From assembly GCF_000376565.1 (NCBI RefSeq), contig NZ_BARG01000017.1, positions 1 through 64,000 of the forward strand: a stretch of DNA of 64,000 nucleotides, given 5' to 3'. The notes below the pieces were generated by a model. That model was given only the letters and a program-made list of their open reading frames with translations, was not told where the DNA came from and ran no database searches. Made by a program: the position numbers and the translations under genes. This DNA is from Streptomyces hokutonensis (GTDB lineage Bacteria > Actinomycetota > Actinomycetes > Streptomycetales > Streptomycetaceae). This document shows, in pieces, positions 8,155 to 16,020 of this stretch (position 1 is the stretch's first letter; each line of letters opens with the position of its first letter).

Positions 8155-9953
8155 CAGGCAGCCTCCGCTTCCGTGAGCTGGGAGAGCACGATCTCTCGGT
8201 ACGTCTCGTTGTTCGCCATCAGTTCGTGGTGCCGGCCCGTCCCCACGACCCGTCCCTCGTCGAGTACGACGATCCGGTCGGCGTCCCTGATGGTCGCCAC
8301 CCGCTGCGCCACGATCACCACGGTCGCCTCGGCGGTCTCGTGCGCGAGGGCCGCCCGCAGCGCCGCGTCGGTCGCGTAGTCGAGCGCGGAGAAGGAGTCG
8401 TCGAAGAGGTAGATCTCCGGTCGCTGCACGAGTGTCCGCGCGATCGCGAGCCGCTGCCGCTGACCGCCGGAGACATTGGTGCCGCCCTGCGCGATGGGGG
8501 AGTCGAGCCCGTTCTCCAGCCCCTCGACGAAGCCCTTGGCCTGCGCCACCTCCAGCGCGTGCCACAGCTCCTCGTCCGTCGCGTCCGGGTTGCCGTAGCG
8601 AAGGTTGGTCGCGACCGTGCCCGCGAAGAGATACGGCTTCTGCGGGACCAGGCCGACCGTCTTGGCGAGCAGCACCGGGTCGATCGTCGACACGTCGACA
8701 CCGTCGACGAGGACCTCGCCGTCGGTCGCGTCAACCAGGCGCGGGACCAGACTCAGAAGGGTGGACTTTCCGCTGCCGGTCGAGCCGATCACGGCCGTCG
8801 TCTCGCCCGGGCGGGCCACCAGATCGATGGATTTGAGCACGGGTTCCTCGGCGCCCGGGTAACAGAAGCCGACCCCGCGCACCTCCAGATGCCCGTGCCG
8901 GCGCAGCTCGAAGACGGGAGCCACCGGCGGCACGACACTGCTCTCGGTGTCGAGGACCTCCTCGATGCGCTCGGCACAGACCTCCGCGCGCGGCACCATC
9001 ATGAACATGAAGGTGGCCATCATCACGGACATCACGATCTGCATGAGATAGGCGAGGAACGCGGTCAGGTCACCGATCTGCATCCCGCCGCTGTCGATCC
9101 GATGCGCGCCGAACCACACGACGGCGATCGACGACAGGTTCACCGTCGTCATGACCACCGGGAACATCAGCGCGAGCAGGTTGCCCGTCTTCAGCTGCAT
9201 CTCGGTGAGATCGGAGTTGGCCTTCCGGAACCGGTCCTTCTCGTACTCGTCGCGGACGAACGCGCGGATGACCCGGTTGCCGGTGATCTGCTCGCGCAGC
9301 ACCCGGTTCACCGAGTCCAGGCGCACCTGCATCGCCCGGAACAGCGGCCGCAGCCGCCGCACGATGATCGTCACGCAGATGGTCAGCGTCGGCACCACCG
9401 CGATCAGCACCCCGGACAGCGGCACGTCCAGCCCGAGCGCCAGGATGATCCCGCCGACGCACATGATCGGCGCCGACACCAGCAGCGTGAACGTCATCAG
9501 GGCCAGCATCTGGACCTGCTGGACGTCATTGGTCGTACGGGTGATCAGCGAGGGCGCGCCGAACTGGCCGACCTCGCGCGCCGAGAACGACTGCACCCGG
9601 TCGAAGATGGCGCCCCGGATGTCCCGGCCGACCGCCGAGGCGGTGCGCGCGCCGAAATAGACGGCACCGGTGTTGCAGACGACCTGGACGAACGAGATCC
9701 CGATCATCAGCGCACCGAACGACAGGATGTAACCGGTGTCCCCCTTCACGACACCGTTGTCGATGATGTGCGCGTTCAGGGTGGGCAGGTAGAGGGTGGC
9801 GCAGGTCTGCAGGAACTGCAGCAGCACCAGCAAGAGGATGGGTTTCCTGTAGGGCCTGAGATAGGTCCGCAGAAGTCGTATGAGCACGCTGGGTCTCTCG
9901 GAGTCGGCGGGTGAGGGGTGGGCGGTCTGCCCCTCGCCCCCATCGTCCGACAC
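8154..9953 (-). CDS. ABC exporter, fused TMD-NBD subunit with degenerate Walker B
   Basis: A 599-aa partner half-transporter, first gene of a two-gene operon. The N-terminal membrane domain begins around RPYRKPILLLVLLQF. In the NBD, Walker A GSTGSGKSTLLSLVPRLVD (about 386) and signature VSGGQRQRLAIARTLV (about 491) are canonical. Walker B reads IYLFDDSFSALD, with Asp in place of the catalytic Glu, the hallmark of the degenerate site of heterodimeric exporters such as TM287/288 and BmrC/D. The start at 9953 (MSDDGGEGQ) adds a short hydrophilic tail; a later start at the Val codon before LIRLLRTYLRPYRK cannot be excluded. There is no neighbouring regulator, so induction cannot be predicted. Confidence 0.92.
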   Translation of the reverse strand: MSDDGGEGQTAHPSPADSERPSVLIRLLRTYLRPYRKPILLLVLLQFLQTCATLYLPTLNAHIIDNGVVKGDTGYILSFGALMIGISFVQVVCNTGAVYFGARTASAVGRDIRGAIFDRVQSFSAREVGQFGAPSLITRTTNDVQQVQMLALMTFTLLVSAPIMCVGGIILALGLDVPLSGVLIAVVPTLTICVTIIVRRLRPLFRAMQVRLDSVNRVLREQITGNRVIRAFVRDEYEKDRFRKANSDLTEMQLKTGNLLALMFPVVMTTVNLSSIAVVWFGAHRIDSGGMQIGDLTAFLAYLMQIVMSVMMATFMFMMVPRAEVCAERIEEVLDTESSVVPPVAPVFELRRHGHLEVRGVGFCYPGAEEPVLKSIDLVARPGETTAVIGSTGSGKSTLLSLVPRLVDATDGEVLVDGVDVSTIDPVLLAKTVGLVPQKPYLFAGTVATNLRYGNPDATDEELWHALEVAQAKGFVEGLENGLDSPIAQGGTNVSGGQRQRLAIARTLVQRPEIYLFDDSFSALDYATDAALRAALAHETAEATVVIVAQRVATIRDADRIVVLDEGRVVGTGRHHELMANNETYREIVLSQLTEAEAA

Positions 9954-10038
9954 TCCACCCGCGTTACCTCAACTGATTAAGCCAAGAGCAGTGCCACATG
10001 CGCCCTTATGAACCCTTAAGAGCGGAACGCGCGAACTC

Positions 10039-11496
10039 CTACGACCGGAACGCTCCCGGATGGGTCTGTTCCCGTACGGACACGTACTGCTGGCGCACCG
10101 CCTGCCCTACGGCCAGTTCGTCACCCGGCTCCAGCACCTGCGCGACCGGACCCTGCCAGGGCGGCGGGTTGCGCGGGTCCAGCGTCCCCTGCGAGACGCC
10201 GAGCGCCCACGCGGCCTGCCGGGCGGCACCGATCGCCGCGTAGTCGGCGGGCTGCGGTACGACGACCTGGGTCCCGAACAGCGCGGGCGCCGCGGCCTGC
10301 ACGGCGGGCAGTTCGGCGGCAGGACCGAGCAGGAAGAGCCGCCGTACGGCCACGCCCCGCCCGCGCAGCACGTCCAGCGCGTCCGCGAGCCCGCACAGCA
10401 TGCCCTCGAACGCGGCCCGCGCCAGATGCTCCGCCTTCATCGACTCCCGCCGCAGCCCGGCCAGCGTCCCGGCGGTGTGCGGCAGATTCGGCGTCCGCTC
10501 ACCCTCCAGGTACGGGAGGAACACCAGCCCGTGCGCACCCGGCGTCGACTTCATCGCCAGCTCGGACAGACTCTCCAGATCGGGCAGCCCGAGCAACTCG
10601 GCGGCCCCGCGCAGGGTCCGTACGGCGTTGAGTGTGGTGACGACCGGCAGATGCATCCCCGTCGCGTCGGCCAGCGAGGTGATCATCCCGCTCTGGTCGA
10701 CGAGCGCCTCGGGATGTACGGCCATCACGGACCCGGAAGCACCGAGCGAGACCACGGCGTCCCCGAACCCGATCCCGAGCCCGAAGGCCGCGGCCATGGT
10801 CTCGCCGGTCCCGGCGGAGATCAGCAGCCCCTCCGGAGTCGTACCGGCCGCGTCCGACGGGCCGATCACCTCGGGCAGCATGGCCTGGTGACCGAGGGCC
10901 AGCTCGACGAGGTCGGGCCGGTAGCCGCCGCCGGCCGCGGACCAGTACCCGGTCCCGGAGGCCCCGCCCCGATCGGTGGTCCGTCTGACCGGCCGCCCGA
11001 GGAGCTGCCACACCAGCCAGTCATGGGCCTGCAACAGGGCGGCCGTACGGCGGGCGTTGTCGGGCTCGGTCCGGTTCAGCCAGCGCAGCTTGGTCACCGG
11101 CTGCGCGGCCTGCGGGACACAGCCCACCGCCTGCGCCCACGCCTCGCGCCCGCCGAGCGCGTCGATCAGATCGGCGGCGGCGACCTGCGCCCGCTTGTCA
11201 CCGCCGACCATCGCGGGCCGCACGGTGTTGCCCTGCGCGTCCAGCGGCACCAGCGCGTTCTGCTGCGCGGACACACCGATGGCCTGCACACCTTCGAGCA
11301 GCCCCCCACCGGCCGCCTCGCCCAGCGACAGCAGCCAGGCCTGTGGATCGACGTCGGAGGGCCGCCCGCCGCCCTCGGTCTCCGTTTCGACCGGATGCGG
11401 CGCGTATCCCTGCCTGAGCACGGACCCCGTGTCCGTGTCACAGACGACGATACGAGTGAAATCGGGCGAACTGTCCAACCCGGCGACTATCCCCAT
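10039..11496 (-). CDS. xylB: FGGY-family carbohydrate kinase, probable xylulokinase
   Basis: A 485-aa FGGY kinase that phosphorylates a ketose (probably D-xylulose) with ATP. The N-terminal phosphate-1 region GIVAGLDSSPDFTRIVV, the GVSAQQNALVPLD substrate loop, the WLVWQLLGRPVRRTTDRGGASGTGYW segment typical of xylulokinases and the C-terminal IGAARQAAW motif are present. The catalytic Asp is usually in the DxxGxxR/K-like segment near residue 230. It stands alone, without xylA or a ROK regulator next to it, so it may not belong to a dedicated xylose operon. The specificity is inferred from family resemblance only; related kinases act on ribulose or other ketoses. Confidence 0.85.
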   Translation of the reverse strand: MGIVAGLDSSPDFTRIVVCDTDTGSVLRQGYAPHPVETETEGGGRPSDVDPQAWLLSLGEAAGGGLLEGVQAIGVSAQQNALVPLDAQGNTVRPAMVGGDKRAQVAAADLIDALGGREAWAQAVGCVPQAAQPVTKLRWLNRTEPDNARRTAALLQAHDWLVWQLLGRPVRRTTDRGGASGTGYWSAAGGGYRPDLVELALGHQAMLPEVIGPSDAAGTTPEGLLISAGTGETMAAAFGLGIGFGDAVVSLGASGSVMAVHPEALVDQSGMITSLADATGMHLPVVTTLNAVRTLRGAAELLGLPDLESLSELAMKSTPGAHGLVFLPYLEGERTPNLPHTAGTLAGLRRESMKAEHLARAAFEGMLCGLADALDVLRGRGVAVRRLFLLGPAAELPAVQAAAPALFGTQVVVPQPADYAAIGAARQAAWALGVSQGTLDPRNPPPWQGPVAQVLEPGDELAVGQAVRQQYVSVREQTHPGAFRS

Positions 11497-11547
11497 GGCA
11501 GAAATTCTGCCGTACGGCGGGAGGTGGCCGTGCCGGGTCGGGGCTCC

Positions 11548-11853
11548 CTAGGTGTTGCTGGTGCCCCAGTCGTCCTCGCCCGTGCCGTTCGCGTTGCGCT
11601 CACGCAGGGACCGTACGCGCTGGGCGACGGAGTCGGGGACCCGATCGCCCACCTTGTCGCCGACCGCGTGGTAGGCCTTGCCCGCGAACTGGCGGCCCTG
11701 CTGCGCCGCCGACTCGGCGGTGTTGCGGACGGCCGGGTTCTGCGCGACCTGGCGTGCCGACTTCTTCAGCTGCTCGTAGCGCTCGCGTCCGGCCCGCGTG
11801 CCCAGCACGTAACCCAGAGCCAGTCCGACGACGAACGTGAGCTTGTAGCGCAT
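11548..11853 (-). CDS. Small YtxH-like membrane-anchored protein
   Basis: A 101-aa protein starting MRYKLTFVVGLALGYVLGTRAG: a single N-terminal membrane helix with a GYVLGTRAG motif, then a charged, Ala/Gln-rich helical tail (YEQLKKSARQVAQNPAVRNTAESAAQQG). This layout matches the YtxH/YtxH-like group of Gram-positive membrane proteins of unknown function. The ATG at 11853 is preferred over the GTG three codons upstream because an AAGGGTGG ribosome site is positioned for it. It lies 51 nt downstream of the kinase start on the same strand and is transcribed away from the tRNA cluster. No enzymatic motif is visible. Confidence 0.8.
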   Translation of the reverse strand: MRYKLTFVVGLALGYVLGTRAGRERYEQLKKSARQVAQNPAVRNTAESAAQQGRQFAGKAYHAVGDKVGDRVPDSVAQRVRSLRERNANGTGEDDWGTSNT

Positions 11854-12035
11854 GACGGCCACCCTTCCCTTGCGTAGTCCCTCGCGGGTCCGTCCCTCGC
11901 GGGTCTTCGGCGCGGCATCGGTGCGGGGGGAACCGATTGGCGGAGCACCCCCCTGCTTGCGCTAATGTATGTGTCGCAGCGAGCGCACGCCCCCTGGCGA
12001 ATACCCGGGTAGGTACGATCGATGCAACGAGGCAT

Positions 12036-12108
12036 TCCCCTGTAGCTCAATTGGCAGAGCAGCCGGCTGTTAACCGGCAGGTTACTGGTTCGAGTCCAGT
12101 CGGGGGAG
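12036..12108 (+). tRNA. tRNA-Asn (GTT), copy 1
   Basis: A 73-nt cloverleaf. Acceptor TCCCCTG pairs with CGGGGGA, discriminator G. The D arm is GCTCAATTGGCAGAGC, the anticodon stem GCCGG/CCGGC encloses CTGTTAA (anticodon GTT), and the T arm is CTGGTTCGAGTCCAG. The 3' CCA is not encoded. A second copy follows after 6 nt with an identical body and a different acceptor stem. Confidence 0.97.
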
Positions 12109-12114
12109 CTTCGG

Positions 12115-12187
12115 TCTTCCGTAGCTCAATTGGCAGAGCAGCCGGCTGTTAACCGGCAGGTTACTGGTTCGAGTCCAGTCGGGAGAG
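12115..12187 (+). tRNA. tRNA-Asn (GTT), copy 2
   Basis: A 73-nt cloverleaf with the same D, anticodon and T arms as copy 1. The acceptor is TCTTCCG with CGGGAGA (one T-G pair) and discriminator G. The tandem copies are probably co-transcribed, because the spacer of 6 nt leaves no room for a promoter. Confidence 0.96.
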
Positions 12188-12208
12188 CAGGCGCTTGGAG
12201 AGTGGACG

Positions 12209-12231
12209 AGGACCCCGTTGGGGTCCTTTTT
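12209..12231 (+). terminator. Rho-independent terminator of the tRNA-Asn pair
   Basis: A perfect 8-bp stem AGGACCCC / GGGGTCCT with a 3-nt GTT loop, followed by a T run ending at 12231, starts 22 nt after the second tRNA-Asn. The T-tract is unusual for this GC-rich DNA, which makes the call firm. Confidence 0.9.
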
Positions 12232-12335
12232 CATGTCCCCCGGAACCGCCCGTGGCAGGCCGCTGTCCTCATGGTCGTGCGAAGTCGACCATCCGAAGCA
12301 GGAGATCGTATGAGCGGCTATGCTGCGGCAGACGG

Positions 12336-12353
12336 CGCGCACAAATGTGCGCG
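12336..12353. repeat. Short palindrome just upstream of the CAT tRNA
   Basis: CGCGCACA-AA-TGTGCGCG-type dyad (8-bp arms, 2-nt centre) ending 12 nt before the tRNA at 12366. It could be a processing hairpin or a protein site; function unknown. Confidence 0.5.
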
Positions 12354-12365
12354 ACGCGCCGTAAT

Positions 12366-12439
12366 GGGGCGGTAGCTCAGCCGGTTAGAGCAGCGGACTC
12401 ATAATCCGTCGGCCGTGGGTTCGAGTCCCACCCGCCCCA
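12366..12439 (+). tRNA. tRNA with CAT anticodon (elongator Met or Ile2)
   Basis: A 74-nt cloverleaf. Acceptor GGGGCGG pairs fully with CCGCCCC, discriminator A. The anticodon loop is CTCATAA (anticodon CAT) on a GCGGA/TCCGT stem, and the T arm is GTGGGTTCGAGTCCCAC. The sequence cannot separate elongator methionine tRNA from the lysidine-modified Ile2 species, and the fully paired acceptor start argues against an initiator. Its 3' 45 bases are duplicated perfectly at 19329, so this gene served as an integration site. Confidence 0.95.
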
Positions 12440-12441
12440 CC
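12395..12441 (+). repeat. Left attachment site (47-bp tRNA 3'-end repeat)
   Basis: The 47 bp from the anticodon stem of the CAT tRNA through its 3' end plus CC are identical to 19329-19375. The flanking bases differ on both sides (C/A on the left, T/A on the right). This is the standard signature of site-specific integration into a tRNA 3' end; the intact tRNA lies on this side. Confidence 0.9.
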
Positions 12442-13048
12442 TGTGCAGGTCTCTGACCTGCGGAAACGTTCATTTTGTCCTGTCGGGTCGTCAACTTTGC
12501 CTGAACGGACTGAATCCGCTGCTCGTGGGTTTCGAGTCGGGCGGTGCTCAAAGCAGTTCGAACCCCTCTGACCTGCGGTGGAGCAGGTGATCGAGGTCGT
12601 GGCTCGCGGTCAGTGCGACTGTTCTGACGCTCGATACCAAGATCCAGGGGCCGTACAGGGGCCGGGACGGCGCGCCCGCGTCCAGGCCGTGGCTGTCCAC
12701 GGGGCGATTCGTCTTCCCGTCTGTTGGTTGTGCGGGCGCGGTCGGGGCCATGGCGGTCGGCGTGCCGATGGGCCACTGGGCGTTCAGCAACAGATGGCTG
12801 CAGAGAGAGCGTCTGGCGATGGCCGGGGGGTTAGGGAAACGGCCCGAAGAGGAAACGGCCCGGAACAGAGGTGCAGCGGCCTCTGAACGAACTCGGCCGC
12901 TCTGGCAGCGATGCAGAACCAGGCAGTGGTGGCCGACCTGCCCGTGCGTGGAACGGCGCCCGCGCTGCATGTGGGCCCGGGCAGGGAGTTGGTCGGGGCC
13001 GGGCACGTGCTGTGTGCTCGGCCCCGCGGGTTCAACGGGCTGGTGTTG
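12442..13048. other. Gene-poor left end of the element
   Basis: About 600 bp without a convincing gene. It contains a hairpin directly after the tRNA (GCAGGT-CTCTG-ACCTGC at 12445-12461, possibly the tRNA terminator), a 13-bp direct repeat CTCTGACCTGCGG at 12451 and 12566, and a decayed partial copy of the tRNA 3' half at about 12507-12540. Open frames here have no recognisable domain. Confidence 0.6.
12507..12540 (+). repeat. Degenerate third copy of the tRNA 3' half
   Basis: The bases align with the att repeat: GGACT...AATCCG, then CGTGGGTT and CGAGTC in the same order. Two bases are lost from the anticodon loop, one T is inserted in the T loop, and the acceptor side is altered. It looks like a fossil attachment site from an older integration. 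Confidence 0.5.
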
Positions 13049-13600
13049 TCAGGTGTAGTAGCCGCTGGAGTCGAGCGGGGACTCGGCCTCCAAGTGGCCA
13101 ACGTGCTGGCCGACGCACCGGGATGCCCATGCCGAAACCGATGTGGTCTGAGGGGTGCGGGTGAGGCCGAAACGGTCGGGGTCGGTCCAGCGGGTCGGGT
13201 CGCGGGTGGCGGCGCCGAGGAACATGAAGATTTTGGTGCCCTCGGGGATGACGACGACGTCGGCGGTGGCGGTGGCGGTGCGGAAGAATGCCTGCACCGG
13301 CGACTGCTGGCGCACCGCCTCGCCGAAGGCGACCCGTGCCAGCTCCGGTTATTCCCACAACCGTTGCCGCTGCTCGGGATGCCTGGCGAACGCGTACAGG
13401 CAGGCCGCCGGGCCGTGCACCGTGGTGTCGATGCCGGCGGTGAGCAGGGAGCGCACTACCAGCGGTGCCTGTGCACGCGTGAGGTCCCCGCGGTCGGCGG
13501 CGACCCGGATCCGTGCACCGAAGCCATCCTCGGACAACGCCACCCGCGCGCAGTCGCGTCACGTGCCTGCGGACCTCGTCGCCGAGAGCGGCCGGCGTAA
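13049..13600 (-). pseudogene. Cytochrome P450 remnant
   Basis: Only the C-terminal part of a bacterial P450 remains, in pieces. The I-helix region LLTAGIDTTVHGPAACLYAF (normally A/G-G-x-D/E-T-T) and PEQRQRLWE are followed by an in-frame TAA near 13347, then by PELARVAFGEAVRQQSPVQ and the K'-meander stretch DPTRWTDPDRFGLTR. Around the haem loop GFGMGI is read in one frame and RCVGQHVG, with the ligand Cys, in another, so at least two frameshifts flank the haem motif. Another frameshift lies near 13550 between RRHVTRLRAG and ALSEDGFGARI. The N-terminal half is missing. The gene cannot make an active enzyme. Confidence 0.8.
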
Positions 13601-13721
13601 TCCCGTGCGCCGAAGCGACGGCAGAGTCGATCGGTCCAGCAGGGCGGCGACGGCACGTACGTACATGGAATACGTACTCCTACCGACGTGTCCCTGACAC
13701 GTGTGCCGTTTTCTTGCGTTC

Positions 13722-14126
13722 ATGACGACACCGAGCGTGAAAGCGCAGATGCCGAGGAATGTCAGGCTGGCGTTGGTGGGGGTATGGGTCCAGGCCGTGC
13801 TGAACCTGGCGGCGGGATTCCTGTTGCTGGCCGTGGTGAGCGACGCGGTGGACCACGGTCAGGACGAGGGGGCCGGGCTGCTCCGGTTCGTGGCGGTGCT
13901 GTCGCTGCTGATCGCGGGGGCACTCCTGCTGTGCGGTGTTTTCGCGGGCAAGCGGTCGAACGGGATACGCGTCACAGTCATCGTCATCGAGGCGCTGAGC
14001 CTGCTGAGCGGTGTGCTGGGCCTGTTCCAGGGGGGAGGCGTCGGGGTCCTCCCGAGCATCGCCTTCGCCCTCGTCGTGCTGCGGGGGTTCAGTTCCGCGG
14101 AAGCCAGGAACTGGTTCGACCAATGA
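13722..14126 (+). CDS. Hypothetical four-helix membrane protein
   Basis: A 134-aa protein with about four hydrophobic segments (LALVGVWVQAVLNLAAGFLL, LLRFVAVLSLLIAGALLLCG, IRVTVIVIEALSLLSGVLGL, VLPSIAFALVVLRGF) and short loops, the usual look of small Streptomyces membrane proteins of unknown role. The ATG at 13722 lacks a clear ribosome site; an ATG at 13749 is an alternative. Its stop overlaps the next start by 4 bases (ATGA at 14123), so it is probably translated together with the downstream lipoprotein. It lies inside the tRNA-bounded element. Confidence 0.7.
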   Translation: MTTPSVKAQMPRNVRLALVGVWVQAVLNLAAGFLLLAVVSDAVDHGQDEGAGLLRFVAVLSLLIAGALLLCGVFAGKRSNGIRVTVIVIEALSLLSGVLGLFQGGGVGVLPSIAFALVVLRGFSSAEARNWFDQ

Positions 14127-15010
14127 GATACGGGTCGAAGCGCATACCCGGGCCGAAACACTCCGTCGTGCCTGCCGTTGCGGTCCTTGCCGTCGCCATC
14201 CTGTTCACCGGGGGTTGTTCGAGCGCCCACGACACCTCCCTTTCCGGGGATCCGTCCGAGAGCGCGACGGGGGTGTCCGAGTCGCCGAGCCCTTCGCCGA
14301 CCCCGTCTGTCACTCCGCCGTATCCGACCGGGGCGTCCGGTTGCCACGACAACACGGGGTGGACGGCCGAGGATTCCAAGGACTGGGTTCGGTTCGTCGT
14401 CGACACGCCCCAGGAGAACTATGTGGACGAGGGGTCGCTGTCGGTCGTCAGCCTGCCGGGGTACGACGGACCGCTCTGCCGGAAGATCACTGTGCAGGTC
14501 GAGTTCTGGAAGCTGGTGTACGGAGTCGCGGACGGCGCCGACGGCGAACGCCTCTCGAACGGGTTGCAGCCCAGCTACTACTTCGACATCCGCAGAGTGA
14601 AACGCGTCGAACTCCACACGGACGCGGGCGTCGACCAGAAGATCGCCCTGCCCGCGTCCCTCTACGCGACGGACCGCAGCCCCTGCGAGGGCGCCCTTCT
14701 CTCGATCACCGTGGGCAAGCCGCTGACCAGCAAGGAACTGCCCAAGGAGGTCGACGTCGGCGGCGCACGGGACGTCTCGGGGCGCGCCACGGTGGACTTC
14801 CGGTCGCAGCGGGTCGCCGACTACGAACTGTCCGAGCCCTCGGCACCGCAGGTGTGCAGCCCGGACGGCAAGCCCACCGCCGACCCGGCCGATGTACCCG
14901 CACCGGGCTCCCAGCCGACGGACCTCTACCCGACGCCCGAAAGCAGCTTCGACCTCGGCGACATCTTCGACACTTCCGCGCCCTCAGCCATTCCCTCAGC
15001 CATTCCTTGA
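14123..15010 (+). CDS. Hypothetical lipoprotein
   Basis: A 295-aa exported protein. The signal peptide (VVPAVAVLAVAILFTGGCSS) ends in a lipobox-like FTGGC, so it is probably diacylated at Cys and membrane-anchored outside the cell. A Ser/Pro/Thr-rich spacer (ESPSPSPTPSVTPPYPTG) precedes a folded domain containing four or more Cys. No known family is recognised. The start overlaps the stop of the membrane protein upstream (ATGA), suggesting coupling. The C-terminal codons run into a 12-bp tandem repeat (SAIPSAIP). The two genes may form a two-component envelope unit; function unknown. Confidence 0.75.
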   Translation: MRYGSKRIPGPKHSVVPAVAVLAVAILFTGGCSSAHDTSLSGDPSESATGVSESPSPSPTPSVTPPYPTGASGCHDNTGWTAEDSKDWVRFVVDTPQENYVDEGSLSVVSLPGYDGPLCRKITVQVEFWKLVYGVADGADGERLSNGLQPSYYFDIRRVKRVELHTDAGVDQKIALPASLYATDRSPCEGALLSITVGKPLTSKELPKEVDVGGARDVSGRATVDFRSQRVADYELSEPSAPQVCSPDGKPTADPADVPAPGSQPTDLYPTPESSFDLGDIFDTSAPSAIPSAIP

Positions 15011-15016
15011 GCCATT
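14981..15016 (+). repeat. Three 12-bp tandem repeats at the lipoprotein stop
   Basis: CCCTCAGCCATT occurs twice in a row at 14981 and 14993 and a third time as CCTTGAGCCATT at 15005, whose TGA is the lipoprotein stop codon. The repeat can lengthen or shorten the C-terminus by SAIP units. Confidence 0.7.
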
Positions 15017-15087
15017 CCTGAGCCCGTTCCGCGGGGCCGGGCGCGCACCGACTTCCTGACCTCTTCACTTCACCCTGGGGAAATCAC

Positions 15088-15945
15088 ATGCGTACGTACA
15101 CCGCCGCCACCGTCCTTTCCGGCGCCCTCGTCCTCTCGGCGCTCGTTCTTCCGGGCGCCGCCCAGGGAGCGGAGCACTACGATGCGGCGACGGATCTCAG
15201 ATCCCTCGCCTCCCACAACGTCCGGCCGAAAGACGCCATCGGCGGCACCACCTTCAAGGACGGCGTCCTCAACAAGGGCAAGGACATCGTTCTCGGCGTG
15301 ACGGGCAAGAAGGCCGTTCCCGTCACGTTCACCGCCTTCGACGAGGAAGGGCTGGCCCTCACCCAGGCGTTCCTGTGGCAGGGCACCGACAGTTCGAACA
15401 CGGACACCATCACCGGCGCCCTGGGGACGGACGACGACCCCGTCTGCACGGAGACGACGGTCGAGGGCGGCTACAGCTACAGCTGCAAGGCGGTCTTCAC
15501 CATCGACCCCGCGGTCGACTTCAAGGACGGCAACGGCACCGCGGGGCCCTGGAAACTCTTCCTGGGCGCCTACGACCTCTACTTGAACATCAGTATCGAC
15601 GACGACGTCGCCAGGCCCAGCATCAAGCGTGCCGCCACGCTGACCGCCAACGCCTCCCCGGAGCCGGTGAAGAAGGGCAAAACCATCACGGTCACCGGCA
15701 AGCTGAGCCGCGCCAACTGGACCACGGGCAAGTACGCGGGATACGCGACCCAGCCAGTGAAGTTGCAGTTCCGCAAGAAGGGCAGCAGCACCTACACCAC
15801 CCTCAAGACGGTCAAGACCAGCAGCACCGGCACCCTGAGCACCACCACCAAGGCCGGATCCGACGGCTACTACCGCTTCGTCTTCGCCGGCACCACCACG
15901 ACCGGCGCCGCGACGGCGCCCGGCGACTTCGTCGACGTCAGGTAG
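15088..15945 (+). CDS. Hypothetical secreted protein with Ig-like C-terminal domain
   Basis: A 285-aa protein with a clear Sec signal peptide (MRTYTAATVLSGALVLSALV, cleavage likely after AAQGA). The middle holds two Cys residues in VCTETTVEGGYSYSCKAVF, probably a disulphide. The last hundred residues (TASPEPVKKGKTITVTGKLSR..., VKLQFRKKGSSTYTTLKTVKT..., GYYRFVFAGTTTT) follow the pattern of the Ig-like repeats found in many Streptomyces secreted proteins. No catalytic motif is visible. It is 77 nt downstream of the lipoprotein and may belong to the same transcript. The role is probably cell-surface binding, but that is inference. Confidence 0.75.
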   Translation: MRTYTAATVLSGALVLSALVLPGAAQGAEHYDAATDLRSLASHNVRPKDAIGGTTFKDGVLNKGKDIVLGVTGKKAVPVTFTAFDEEGLALTQAFLWQGTDSSNTDTITGALGTDDDPVCTETTVEGGYSYSCKAVFTIDPAVDFKDGNGTAGPWKLFLGAYDLYLNISIDDDVARPSIKRAATLTANASPEPVKKGKTITVTGKLSRANWTTGKYAGYATQPVKLQFRKKGSSTYTTLKTVKTSSTGTLSTTTKAGSDGYYRFVFAGTTTTGAATAPGDFVDVR

Positions 15946-16020
15946 GCGGCTTCCCGGCGAGACGGCGGTGGCCGGTTCGCAGAGGCGCACCGATCACCGC
16001 CGATGCCGCCTGGAGCACGC

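Noticed and set aside
8155..8565. Upstream extension of the 6226 ABC subunit
   Set aside because: It lies inside the partner subunit's NBD in another frame; the ATG at 8154 overlaps the partner's stop as expected for coupled genes.
11937..11968. Promoter for the tRNA-Asn pair (TTGGCG...TAATGT)
   Set aside because: The spacing is 20 bp and a competing TACGAT lies nearer to the tRNA; neither is clear enough to annotate.
12442..13048. Possible integrase or excisionase next to the left att site
   Set aside because: All frames were read for tyrosine-recombinase (R..HxxR..Y), serine-recombinase and small winged-helix patterns; none was found.
12911..13600. 230-aa plus-strand frame opposite the P450 remnant
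   Set aside because: It is antisense to recognisable P450 motifs and has no domain of its own.
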